In this document: positions 33,497-41,822 of the stretch, one piece after another
Layout: each line of letters opens with the position of its first letter
Numbering within the stretch: the first letter of the stretch is position 1
NCBI GenBank assembly: GCA_024277915.1
Contig: JAJRUG010000070.1
Coordinates: 1 to 43,358, forward strand
Length of the DNA: 43,358 nt
Source: Gammaproteobacteria bacterium
GTDB lineage: Bacteria > Pseudomonadota > Gammaproteobacteria > Steroidobacterales > GCA-2729495
Reading direction: 5' to 3'
Program-made: the position numbers and the translations under genes
Notes under the pieces: model-generated
What the model saw: the letters and a program-made list of their open reading frames with translations, nothing else
The model's database searches: none
Told to the model about the DNA's origin: nothing

Positions 33497-35407
33497 ATGA
33501 TGTCTACGGATTTTTCAATGCGCACTTTTTTCTCTTGTGCAACTGGCGTTGCAGTATTTTGCCAGCTACTCACAACTCTCGTCTCCGCAGAAGAGGCACA
33601 AATCGAAAGTGACTCTATCGTAGTAACGGCCTCCAGGCTTACAAACAGCCTGTCAGACCTTGCCCGTTCCGTTACGATCATCGATCAGGAGGAGATCTTA
33701 AGCCGTCAGGCACCCAATGTAACTGAACTGCTTCGACAGGTTGCCGGATTAAACATAATTCAGCAAGGCGCCCGTGGCGGAGTAACCAGTATTGTACTTC
33801 GAGGAGGTGAGCCGAATTTTACGGTTGTGATGATTGATGGTGTAAAGGTCAATGATCCTACCAATACGCGCGGTGGATCTTATGATTTTTCGTATCTTGA
33901 TGTTGCCAATATAGAACGGATCGAGATTGTTCGTGGGCCTATGTCGGCTTTTTATGGCTCTGATGCATTGGCAGGTGTGGTCAATATCATTACTAAAAGT
34001 ACGATTGGGTCACGTTTTTCCGCTGAAGTTGGCGGAAATCAGTTGCGATCAGTGAATGGTGCTTATGGTGGTTCTATCGGTGCATTAAAGGGGGCAATTG
34101 ATGCCCATGCGCTGGAGGACAACGGTGACATTGAAGGAAGTGGATATCAGGACTGGGGGTTGAATGCCTCATTGAGCATGCAATTTGGAGAATACGGAGA
34201 GGCAGGACTTACTGTGCGTCACCTGGATGCAAGTAGCACCGGGTTTCCGGAGGATAGTGGGGGGCCGGAGTTTGCTGTCATTCGGCAGGTTGATTCGCGT
34301 GATGTTCAGGAGTCTCATGTACGATTGTTCGGAGACTATTCCATTTCCGGAGAATGGATAGCGGCTTTGGCATACAGTCACTATGTGCGTGAAGAGGACT
34401 TCATATCACCGGGAATTGCATCCGGTGTATTTAACGGTGTACCGCCCAATTCAGCATTGACAAATTTCAAGAGAGATCAGTTGACCCTTAGTCTTTCTCG
34501 TGAACTTTCCAGGTCACTGTCGTTTGCGGTCGGCACAGAGTGGCAAAATGAAAGAGGTGTTAGTGCAGGTATAATAGATATCGGTTTTCCGCTGGCTGCA
34601 GATTACCGGCTTGACCGCGCGACAATCAGTGCATTTTCGGAAGTAGGTTACAGCACCGGGCCTTTGGTTTTTCGAGGGAGTGTGCGTTGGGATGACCCGG
34701 AAGCGATCGAGAGCGAGACAAGTACACAGCTGGGAGTGGTCTACAAATTTTATGACGATCATACCGAGTTCTGGACCACTTGGGGCCAGGGCTTCAAGGC
34801 ACCCAGTTTTATTGCACTTGCACATCCGGTCATTGGTAATTCAAGCCTGTTGTCCGAAACAGCGTCGAGCGTCGAGGTAGGCCTGAGGAGGCAACTGGAA
34901 CGCAGTAAAGGGCTTCTGGAAATCAGTGTTTATGAAAATAAATACAGGAATCTGATCGATTTCGACCCGGTGCTTTTCACCAATGTTAACCGATCCAGAG
35001 TCATAACAAAGGGTGTTGAGCTGTCAGCAGAATTTCCAGTCGGAACACAATGGAATATCAGTACACATTTGACATATTCAGATACGGAAATCGTAGATAG
35101 TGATGCACGACTTCGGGGGAGGCCTCTCTGGCGCGGTGGTATCGTTGCCGGCTGGCAGTTAAGCGAACGCTGGAAACTTGTAACAAGCTGGTTGGCAACT
35201 GATGAGTTCTATGAGGTGTCCATACCCACCGGAGGACAAATGCTTGGTGGTTACCAGCGTGTTGACCTGGCATTACGCTATGTTGCCGGTGATCGCCTGA
35301 CGATTGGATTCGCGATAGATAATTTTCTTGATGATGACTACCAGGAAGCGGTCGGTTTTGACGCAGCCGGCAGGCGCGGGCGTATTAATCTGGCGTACGG
35401 ATTCTAG
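33497..35407 (+). CDS. TonB-dependent outer-membrane receptor (BtuB-like)
   Basis: A 636-residue outer-membrane transporter. Seen: a signal peptide after MRTFFSCATGVAV (cleavage near VSAEE), the TonB-box-like IVVTASRL, the plug domain (PNVTELLRQVAGLNI, LRGGEPNFTVVMIDGVKVND, YGSDALAGVVNIITK), and a long beta-barrel ending in aromatic-terminal AYGF, as outer-membrane proteins do. Its substrate is unknown: the sequence resembles the BtuB/vitamin B12 group, but no cobalamin riboswitch precedes it. ATG 33518 may be the true start, since it gives the tighter signal peptide; no ribosome-binding site decides. It overlaps the convergent TMEM220-like gene by four bases. Confidence 0.88.
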   Translation: MMSTDFSMRTFFSCATGVAVFCQLLTTLVSAEEAQIESDSIVVTASRLTNSLSDLARSVTIIDQEEILSRQAPNVTELLRQVAGLNIIQQGARGGVTSIVLRGGEPNFTVVMIDGVKVNDPTNTRGGSYDFSYLDVANIERIEIVRGPMSAFYGSDALAGVVNIITKSTIGSRFSAEVGGNQLRSVNGAYGGSIGALKGAIDAHALEDNGDIEGSGYQDWGLNASLSMQFGEYGEAGLTVRHLDASSTGFPEDSGGPEFAVIRQVDSRDVQESHVRLFGDYSISGEWIAALAYSHYVREEDFISPGIASGVFNGVPPNSALTNFKRDQLTLSLSRELSRSLSFAVGTEWQNERGVSAGIIDIGFPLAADYRLDRATISAFSEVGYSTGPLVFRGSVRWDDPEAIESETSTQLGVVYKFYDDHTEFWTTWGQGFKAPSFIALAHPVIGNSSLLSETASSVEVGLRRQLERSKGLLEISVYENKYRNLIDFDPVLFTNVNRSRVITKGVELSAEFPVGTQWNISTHLTYSDTEIVDSDARLRGRPLWRGGIVAGWQLSERWKLVTSWLATDEFYEVSIPTGGQMLGGYQRVDLALRYVAGDRLTIGFAIDNFLDDDYQEAVGFDAAGRRGRINLAYGF

Positions 35408-35799
35408 GTGCTGTGATCAGGCTTCTGGCGAATAACGTAGCTTGTCAGTAGCACAAACGCGAATAGCAAGCCTAAAAATTCTCTGGAAGACTCAATAAAA
35501 CTTCCAGGCTGCATTTCACCGGTAATAGCAGAAAAATTCCCCGCCCTGATGTACTCCAGAAAGCCCGGTGTCGCATGGATCAACCCGGCAACCAGACCAC
35601 CGAGGATTATTGCCGTCCAGAATTCGCTGAATTGCCCCCTGATCCTGCCGAGTGATATCAGCGCAGCGCCACCATATATTGTAACCCAGTAGGTTGGGTC
35701 AGGGTCATTGAGTTGCAGCACTGCAAAAATGGCGAGAATTACAGCAAAACACAGGTTTAGAGCTTTCACGGCGATCTCCGGCACTTGAGAGAAAGTCAT
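35404..35799 (-). CDS. TMEM220-like small membrane protein
   Basis: A 131-residue integral membrane protein with about four hydrophobic segments. The string AVLQLNDPDPTYWVTIYGGAA matches the hallmark NDPDP-containing motif of the transmembrane-220 family (PF15071), a conserved group of unknown function. The remaining segments are an alanine/glycine-rich helix around LGGLVAGLIH and a C-terminal helix LGLLFAFVLLTSYV. The gene is convergent with the TonB receptor and lies downstream of the riboswitch-controlled lipoprotein gene in the same direction, with 44 bases between, so it may share that transcript. Confidence 0.75.
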   Translation of the reverse strand: MTFSQVPEIAVKALNLCFAVILAIFAVLQLNDPDPTYWVTIYGGAALISLGRIRGQFSEFWTAIILGGLVAGLIHATPGFLEYIRAGNFSAITGEMQPGSFIESSREFLGLLFAFVLLTSYVIRQKPDHST

Positions 35800-35843
35800 A
35801 GGCTACATTTCTTCAGGCTTTGCCACAATACGGTTGCTGCAGC

Positions 35844-36494
35844 CTAGTTGATGGTTTTTGATGCGACATTCGAAACATTGCTTTCAATCCCGAGGGAGTT
35901 GATTGCGGTCGATACGAAGTAATAGGTATTAGGATTCAGGTTGTCAATGACATAGGTGGTGATCCCCGGGTTATTAACCAGTACCTGGTTCGGGTAATTT
36001 CCCTGAGACAGGCCGTAGTAAATTCTGTAGCCGGAAAGGCCGGTCAGCGGACTGCCGTCCTCGTTGAGTGTTGGTGCAGTCCAGGAAAGAGTAACAGTGC
36101 CAGAGGCAGTTTCTGTAACGGTAATAGCAAATGGCTGGAGTGCTGAGCTGAGTGAGCCATCAGAAACAGATACAATGATGTTGCTGTATGTTGCCACATT
36201 GCCGAGTGTCGGTGTTCCGGAAATCGCTCCGGTCGAAGAATCAAAACTGGCCCACGCGGGCAGGTTCTGAATACTAAATGTCAGCTGGTCGTTATCCGGG
36301 TCAGAAGCTGACGGAGTAAAGCTGTAGGCTTGACCGAAATTTACTGATGTAGTCGGATTACCCGTAATGGATGGCATTCTGTTTTGGTTGACCGGTACTG
36401 GCACCGGGTCGCCACTGCCACCCGAACCGCCACAGCCGCTTATCACAGGTAAAATCAGAAATAAGACGATGCTCAGGCTTGTCGTGTATTTCAT
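35844..36494 (-). CDS. lipoprotein with Ig-like (cadherin-like) and fibronectin type III domains
   Basis: A 216-residue surface lipoprotein. Seen: a lipoprotein signal with lipobox VISGC (cysteine C21), a low-complexity GSGGSGDPVPVPVNQ linker, an Ig/He_PIG-type domain (FGQAYSFTPSASDPDNDQLTF and STGAISGTPTLG), and a fibronectin type III domain (VTLSWTAPTLNEDGSPLTGL to YYFVSTAIN). Such proteins usually mediate carbohydrate or protein contacts at the cell surface. A cyclic-di-GMP riboswitch with its own promoter precedes it; AGAGGAAT stands shortly before ATG 36494. Membrane anchoring and domain fold are inferred from the sequence patterns. Confidence 0.85.
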   Translation of the reverse strand: MKYTTSLSIVLFLILPVISGCGGSGGSGDPVPVPVNQNRMPSITGNPTTSVNFGQAYSFTPSASDPDNDQLTFSIQNLPAWASFDSSTGAISGTPTLGNVATYSNIIVSVSDGSLSSALQPFAITVTETASGTVTLSWTAPTLNEDGSPLTGLSGYRIYYGLSQGNYPNQVLVNNPGITTYVIDNLNPNTYYFVSTAINSLGIESNVSNVASKTIN

Positions 36495-36658
36495 ATGGTT
36501 ATTCCTCTAACCGCTCGTATCGACTGTGCTGCAATGCCGCATTCGCATCTGCATGCCAGTCTGATTTGTAATTCGCGCAAGGCGTTCGGTAGGAGGTGAA
36601 TCTATGCAGGTTCTGCTCAAAGACTTACTAACAGAGTGCGTTGTGCGGCTCTGTCTTT

Positions 36659-36740
36659 GGCAGCCCCGCTGTCCTAGGTTAACCCGTAGACCGGAAGCTT
36701 TGCGTCCCCGCCTTTCAGCAGGTTTGCCCTTTTCAGTTGA
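36659..36740 (-). ncRNA. class I cyclic-di-GMP riboswitch (GEMM) upstream of the lipoprotein
   Basis: On the minus strand the aptamer core reads AAAAGGGCAAACC, P2 hairpin CCTGCT-GAAA-GGCGGG with GAAA tetraloop, GGGACGCAAAGC, a variable P3, then ACAGCGGGGCTGCC. These match the GEMM-I consensus and the copy at 20205-20295. It begins within a few bases of the predicted start of transcription of the promoter at 36747-36774 and lies 165 bases before the lipoprotein start. Confidence 0.92.
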
Positions 36741-36746
36741 GGGGTG

Positions 36747-36774
36747 TTTATACCAGTTTATGAAATTGAGGCAA
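36747..36774 (-). promoter_or_regulatory. sigma-70 promoter of the riboswitch-lipoprotein transcript
   Basis: On the minus strand TTGCCT (36774-36769) and TATAAA (36752-36747) are separated by 16 bases. Transcription would start near 36740, immediately before the conserved riboswitch core, the expected position for such a leader. Confidence 0.6.
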
Positions 36775-36967
36775 GGGTTTATTGCCCACAAGCTCGAGAA
36801 TTCCTCGATTCACCTTATGACAAGTCGATGAATATTTGGCATTGATCACTCGATTGAAAGTACCGGTATGACTTTTCTTTGATCATGAGTCATGATCTGG
36901 GTCGCTATCTCGGTTTTTTCACTAACGGGTAATATTGGCTGGTTATCCATGGCTATCATTCCAATCA

Positions 36968-39055
36968 ATGTTTGATCTGATCCTCGATCCATCTACCTGG
37001 TTTTCTCTGGCTGCAGGCGCTTTTCTGGTTTTGGGTGTCTATGTCTGGTTCGCGGACAGTGGCGGTTTGATGAAAGCCCAATTGTTATTGCTATCAGTTG
37101 CCGGCTTGCTCTGGAATGTTCGATTTTCAGCAATATCAAGGGACGTAATTTCTTTTTCCCTCGATACATGGTCGTATCTCACTGAGATGGTCATCCTGAT
37201 CGCGTGGTTTTTTGTGCTTTATCGTTTGCTTCTTGGGCCATATAAACAGTCCATGCCGGAATTGATTCGGCGTTTCCTTTATTTGTTTTGGGCGGTAACT
37301 GCATTTGCCAGCGTTATTGTCGTGTGGTTGGTCATCAAGAATGGGGAATCTGTCTGGATCGGCCAATACTATGCGGTACTGGGTCTTGGAATGGCGCTGG
37401 CCTGTTTGGCTTTGTCTGCTCAGTTGATGCGGGATACCCCTATCGAGGGGCCGGCTGCATTGATGGCGTTTTCGGGTGGTGCGGGAGCGTTTTCCGGTGC
37501 GCAGATATTGCTTCTTGGTGTAATAGTGTTGGGGGGATCTGCTCCTTCAGGCGTTTTGCTTGTCAGTGGAGTGGTCTCCGTAGTTTCTGCTTTTACGATT
37601 TTATTTGCAGTTTACCAGGCTCCGCAATGGTCTCTGGAGATATTCGTTTCTCCACAGCCGCGTGGATATGTGCCCAGGCTGTTCGCAGCGGTGGGCGCCA
37701 TGTTGCTGACACTGGCCGTTTGGTCGTGGTTTCGCGGGTTGCCCCCGGGGAGAGCCCAGTGGTTTTCAGTGCTTTTGATTCTATCTGTTGGCATACCGGT
37801 TTCTGTATTGCTGTTTTCCCAAACGCTCAGCGCCCGGATGCGGGTAGTATTCAGCAAACATTTTTTGCCCTTTCGCTATGACTATCGGGAAGAATGGTTA
37901 CGTCTCATTGATACGCTGGCATCACCCGAGAATCGCCTGCCTTTGCCGGAGCGAGCTATCCAGGCGGTAGCACAGATCGTGGGGAGCCCGGCCGGCGTAC
38001 TGTGGATGCTGCGCAGCGATAAAGGGCCATATGTGTGTTCAGCGAACTGGAATACGCGCTTGTGGTCAGAAGCCCATGTGAGTCCGGATGATCAGGTTCT
38101 GGAATTTATGTGCAAACGTCAATGGATTCTGGATACCGCGGAACTTAAAAGAGATCCTGGGCTATATGATGGTCTCACCAGGCCGGACTGGCTGGAGCAT
38201 TTTCCTGATGGCCTGCTTGTGGTTCCGCTGATCAGCCACGAGGATTTGATCGCATTTGTGGTTTTGTTTCAATCAAGCTCTGCCTTCCGGCTAACCTATG
38301 AAGAAATCGATCTGCTCAGGACATCGGGTCGGCAGGTTGCCGCGCACCTCGCACAATATGAGGCTGACCAGAAGCTTGCTGAATCCAAGCAGTTTGAGGC
38401 ATTTAACCGGCTGACTGCTTTTGTCATGCATGATCTGAAGAACCTGATTGCCCAGCAGTCCCTGGTCGTCAAGAATGCTGCCAGGCACAAGAACAATCCC
38501 GCCTTTTTTGAGGATGCCGTGGCGACGGTGGAAAATTCTGTGGTACGAATGAACAAGCTGCTGCAGCAGCTTCAGGGTGGTGAGGCTGGAGCCGGGCCAC
38601 GGGAAAAAGTCAGGCTTGCAAGTATTTTAAGTGAAGCAGTCGGCAGGTGTGGCAGTAGAAAACCATCTCCTCACTGGAAAGAGGAGGCGCTGGATCTGTT
38701 TGCATATGTTGATCGAGAGGGATTTACCAGCGTATTGGCTCACGTTATCAGGAATGCTCAGGAGGCGACCGGACAGGATGGTCAGGTAAATATCGGCCTG
38801 GTCAGGGAAAAGGGTGATGCGTTGATCACAGTCAAGGATAACGGCTGCGGTATGGAGCCGGAATTTATTCGTGATCGGCTGTTTCGTCCTTTTGATTCAA
38901 CCAAGGGCAGCCAGGGAATGGGAATAGGCGCCTATCAGGCACGTGCTCTGGTTGTGGACTCCGGTGGGGTTATGGAGGTTCAATCGACACCCGGTAAGGG
39001 GAGCTGCTTTTTTATCAGAATGCCCGCAGTAGCAGTCGATTTCGAGGCACAGTAG
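36968..39055 (+). CDS. prsK: PrsK, XrtA/PEP-CTERM system sensor histidine kinase
   Basis: A large membrane histidine kinase of the type paired with PrsR in exosortase systems. Seen: seven or eight hydrophobic segments in about the first 290 residues, a GAF-like domain (roughly 320-455), the H-box MHDLKNLIAQQS with the phosphorylated histidine at about 488, the N-box VIRNAQEAT, and the G boxes VKDNGCGM and SQGMGIGAYQAR. It would sense an unknown cue and phosphorylate PrsR. I use ATG 36968; the frame extends to TTG 36935 with neither start having a good ribosome-binding site. It is followed by PrsR after 100 bases, containing a TTGCCCT/AGGGCAA hairpin. Confidence 0.92.
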   Translation: MFDLILDPSTWFSLAAGAFLVLGVYVWFADSGGLMKAQLLLLSVAGLLWNVRFSAISRDVISFSLDTWSYLTEMVILIAWFFVLYRLLLGPYKQSMPELIRRFLYLFWAVTAFASVIVVWLVIKNGESVWIGQYYAVLGLGMALACLALSAQLMRDTPIEGPAALMAFSGGAGAFSGAQILLLGVIVLGGSAPSGVLLVSGVVSVVSAFTILFAVYQAPQWSLEIFVSPQPRGYVPRLFAAVGAMLLTLAVWSWFRGLPPGRAQWFSVLLILSVGIPVSVLLFSQTLSARMRVVFSKHFLPFRYDYREEWLRLIDTLASPENRLPLPERAIQAVAQIVGSPAGVLWMLRSDKGPYVCSANWNTRLWSEAHVSPDDQVLEFMCKRQWILDTAELKRDPGLYDGLTRPDWLEHFPDGLLVVPLISHEDLIAFVVLFQSSSAFRLTYEEIDLLRTSGRQVAAHLAQYEADQKLAESKQFEAFNRLTAFVMHDLKNLIAQQSLVVKNAARHKNNPAFFEDAVATVENSVVRMNKLLQQLQGGEAGAGPREKVRLASILSEAVGRCGSRKPSPHWKEEALDLFAYVDREGFTSVLAHVIRNAQEATGQDGQVNIGLVREKGDALITVKDNGCGMEPEFIRDRLFRPFDSTKGSQGMGIGAYQARALVVDSGGVMEVQSTPGKGSCFFIRMPAVAVDFEAQ

Positions 39056-39155
39056 CTGGCGATAGGCTTTCTACACTGCTACTGTCATCTGTTGCCCTTG
39101 CTTGCGATGGTTATCTGAGGGCAATCTATTGATGTGGGTGGTGGAGAAAGCTTAA

Positions 39156-40505
39156 GTGGCCGACAAGAAAAAAACACTGCTGGTTGTAGAGGATGATCCG
39201 GGGCTTCAAAGCCAGTTGCGGTGGTGTTTTGAGGACTACGAGGTTGTTGTTGCCGAAGATCGTGAATCGGCTATTGCACAATTGCGCCGCCATGAGCCGC
39301 CGGTCGTACTCCAGGATCTGGGGCTTCCACCTGATGCAGAGGGCGTTTCCGAGGGGCTGGCGACACTTGAACAAATTATGGTGTTGGCGCCGGAAACGAA
39401 GATCATAGTGGTTACCGGCCATGGAGATCAGGAAAACGCAATCAGGTCCGTTGGATTAGGTGCCTACGACTTTTATGAAAAACCTGTCGATACTGATACT
39501 TTGCAGCTGATAGTCAGCCGTGCCTACGATATCTACGAACTGGAGCAGGAGAATCAGCGACTGCTGCGTCAGGAGGGGGCGTCACCGCTGGATGGCATTA
39601 TTGCCGCCAGCGATGCCATGCTTCAGGTTTGTCGTATTATTGAAAAAGTTGCACCGACATCGGTGACTACCTTGCTGCTCGGCGAGAGCGGTACAGGAAA
39701 AGAATTACTTGCCCGGGCATTGCACTCATTAAGCCCGCGAGTTGAGCGGCCCTTTGTCGCCATCAACTGCGCGGCGATTCCTGAAAATCTTCTGGAAAGC
39801 GAACTATTCGGATATGAAAAAGGAGCGTTTACCGGCGCTGTAAAGCAAACGCGTGGCAAGATTGAGCTGGCGCACAGCGGAACACTTTTTCTCGATGAGA
39901 TCGGTGATATGCCGTTGTCGCTTCAGGCCAAGTTGCTTCGTTTTTTGCAGGAGCGGGTTGTAGAGAGGGTTGGAGGCAGAGAGGAAATTCCTGTTGACGT
40001 TCGTGTAGTCTGTGCCACTAATCAGGATCTTGCTGATGCCATAAAGGATAGCCGGTTTCGTGAAGACCTGTTCTACCGGATATGCGAAATTACGATTGAT
40101 ATCCCGCCTTTGCGTGAACGTGAGGGCTGCCGGCTGATTCTTGCACGTACTCTTCTCTCCAAATATGCCGCTCAGCATGGCAGGCCAATGAAAGGATTTT
40201 CCGGGGATGCCCAGAACGGCATTCAGAGTTACCGCTGGCCCGGCAATGTTCGTGAGCTGGAAAACAAGATAAAGGGCGCGGTCATTATGGCGGAGGGCAA
40301 GCAGATTACGGCGGCCGATCTTGGGTTGGCGAACGTCGACGTGATGGCCCCGAATTTCAATTTACGCGTTGTTCGCAGCGATGCTGAAACGCAGGCAATC
40401 AAGCGGGCGATGGTCTATGCATCAGGGAATATTTCCAGAGCGGCGAAGTTGCTTGGGGTCACCCGGCCGACTCTTTACGATTTGCTGGAGAAGTACAAGA
40501 TTTAG
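39156..40505 (+). CDS. prsR: PrsR, PEP-CTERM-box sigma-54-dependent response regulator
   Basis: A 449-residue NtrC-type activator. Seen: receiver domain with D54 (VVLQDLGLPPD), T87 and K109; an AAA+ domain with Walker A GESGTGKE at 176-183, the sigma-54 contact motif GAFTGA at 223-228 and Walker B LFLDEIGD; and a C-terminal Fis-type helix-turn-helix (NISRAAKLLGVTRPTLYDLL). It should activate sigma-54 promoters of exosortase-substrate genes when phosphorylated by PrsK. The start is GTG 39156 with GGAG nine bases upstream. I found no consensus -24/-12 promoter in the window, so its targets are probably elsewhere. Confidence 0.95.
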   Translation: MADKKKTLLVVEDDPGLQSQLRWCFEDYEVVVAEDRESAIAQLRRHEPPVVLQDLGLPPDAEGVSEGLATLEQIMVLAPETKIIVVTGHGDQENAIRSVGLGAYDFYEKPVDTDTLQLIVSRAYDIYELEQENQRLLRQEGASPLDGIIAASDAMLQVCRIIEKVAPTSVTTLLLGESGTGKELLARALHSLSPRVERPFVAINCAAIPENLLESELFGYEKGAFTGAVKQTRGKIELAHSGTLFLDEIGDMPLSLQAKLLRFLQERVVERVGGREEIPVDVRVVCATNQDLADAIKDSRFREDLFYRICEITIDIPPLREREGCRLILARTLLSKYAAQHGRPMKGFSGDAQNGIQSYRWPGNVRELENKIKGAVIMAEGKQITAADLGLANVDVMAPNFNLRVVRSDAETQAIKRAMVYASGNISRAAKLLGVTRPTLYDLLEKYKI

Positions 40506-40550
40506 CTAGCTGCCAGGCTCTCACTGGTTGAATCGTCGTGCCAATCGTTC

Positions 40551-40637
40551 GGCATCACCTGCCCGATCCCTTTTTGTCGGGATGGCTCCCTGCGGTCCGC
40601 TTTATTCCCTACAAAAAGGGATCGGGCAGGTGATGCC
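40551..40637. repeat. long hairpin repeat with perfect 27-base arms
   Basis: Left arm 40551-40577 and right arm 40611-40637 are perfect inverted copies of 27 bases (left arm begins GGCATCACCTGCCCGATCCC and ends TTTTTGT) around a 33-base loop. It lies between prsR (plus) and galE (minus), which converge. Both arms contain a T or A run, so it could terminate transcripts from both sides; the length and the flanking GGGGAATGACGA, which resembles ends of dispersed intergenic repeats, also suggest a REP/MITE-like element. Confidence 0.8.
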
Positions 40638-40692
40638 TCGGTTCGCTGCGGGGTTCGGGGAATGACGATGGGTTTGGGCACCAATGGCAAGA

Positions 40693-41700
40693 TCAAGTCT
40701 CGACTTTCATATTTAGCAGGTGTCGTTCCCATACCAGTGCTGTTTTGGCAATAATATCAAGATCGTCATACTGCGGCGTCCATCCCAAAGTTAATTTGAT
40801 CTTATCAGCTACCGCGATTAATGCCGGAGGGTCTCCGGCACGTCTGGCTTCTTCGATAATCCTGATAGGTTTTCCGTTTGCTTTTTCAACCGCTTTAATG
40901 ACCTCTCTCACACTGTAACCATGTCCATAACCGCAGTTCAGGGCAATGGATTGATTGCCAGCGCGAAGATATTCGAGTGCTTTGATATGTGCGGAAGCGA
41001 GGTCTTCTACATGAATATAGTCGCGCAGGCCGGTGCCATCCGGCGTGTCATAGTCTGTCCCGAAAATGGAAACATGATCGCGTTTGCCCACTGCTGCTTC
41101 GCACGCAACCTTTGTGAGCAACGTAGCGTTTTTGGTCGACTGGCCGATACGTCCTTTAAGATCGGCACCTGCGACGTTGAAATAGCGCAATGCTACGTGA
41201 TTCAATAAATGAGCTGATGAAACATCCTTGAGTGCCCACTCGGTCATCAATTTTGAGGTACCGTAAGGATTTATCGGGCAGGTGGGTGAATCTTCTGATG
41301 CCGAAGATCCTTCCGGTATGCCGTAGACTGCGGCTGTGGACGAGAAAATGAAGTGTTTCACATCCTGGTTAACAGCACATTCGATCAGGTTCATGCTGGC
41401 CAAGGTATTATTGCGATAGTATTTCAGCGGATTTACCACAGATTCCGGCACGATTGTATGAGCGGCGAAATGTATGACAGAGTCCACATTGAAGTCCGCC
41501 ATCAACTTTGTCACCAGTTCCCGGTCAGCGGTATCACCTTCTACAAAAGATCCATGCAGGACAGATGATCTGAATCCTGTTGACAGGTTGTCCAGGATCA
41601 CGACCTCCTCACCGGCTTCGGCCAGTTGGCGGGCTACATGGCTGCCGATATAGCCGGCGCCACCGGTAACGAGAATTGTTGTCCCGGTCATTAGAGTCAT
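40693..41700 (-). CDS. galE: UDP-glucose 4-epimerase
   Basis: A 335-residue extended SDR enzyme interconverting UDP-glucose and UDP-galactose, supplying UDP-galactose for polysaccharide. Seen: VTGGAGYIGSHVA, the serine region FSSTAAVYGIPE, the Y-x3-K motif NPYGTSKLMTE, YFNVAGADLKG and the C-terminal LGWTPQYDDL. I place the start at ATG 41700 with AAGG three bases upstream; ATG 41691 (MTGTTILVTGG) is an equally plausible start, while the frame extends only formally to TTG 41724. The gene is transcribed toward prsR and separated from it by the hairpin repeat. Confidence 0.92.
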   Translation of the reverse strand: MTLMTGTTILVTGGAGYIGSHVARQLAEAGEEVVILDNLSTGFRSSVLHGSFVEGDTADRELVTKLMADFNVDSVIHFAAHTIVPESVVNPLKYYRNNTLASMNLIECAVNQDVKHFIFSSTAAVYGIPEGSSASEDSPTCPINPYGTSKLMTEWALKDVSSAHLLNHVALRYFNVAGADLKGRIGQSTKNATLLTKVACEAAVGKRDHVSIFGTDYDTPDGTGLRDYIHVEDLASAHIKALEYLRAGNQSIALNCGYGHGYSVREVIKAVEKANGKPIRIIEEARRAGDPPALIAVADKIKLTLGWTPQYDDLDIIAKTALVWERHLLNMKVET

Positions 41701-41822
41701 ATACCTTTGCAGCAGACCAGGCAATGATACGATAACGGTATATATCTGAATACCCGGGGTTGGCAGATTGGATCAGGTATCTATCTGTGATGTGAGTAAA
41801 TCCGGACCAGGAGGGTCAGGCA

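Larger units (their letters stand above)
36495..36967. other. divergent leader region holding promoter and cyclic-di-GMP riboswitch
   Basis: No protein gene is visible. The minus strand carries a sigma-70 promoter (36747-36774) and the riboswitch (36659-36740), then a 165-base leader of the lipoprotein gene. Within that leader ACAGAG pairs with CTCTGT, and CAAAG further out pairs with CTTTG, giving an interrupted hairpin at about 36615-36660 that could be the expression platform; no U tract follows. The plus-strand side, the upstream region of prsK, has no recognisable promoter. Confidence 0.5.
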
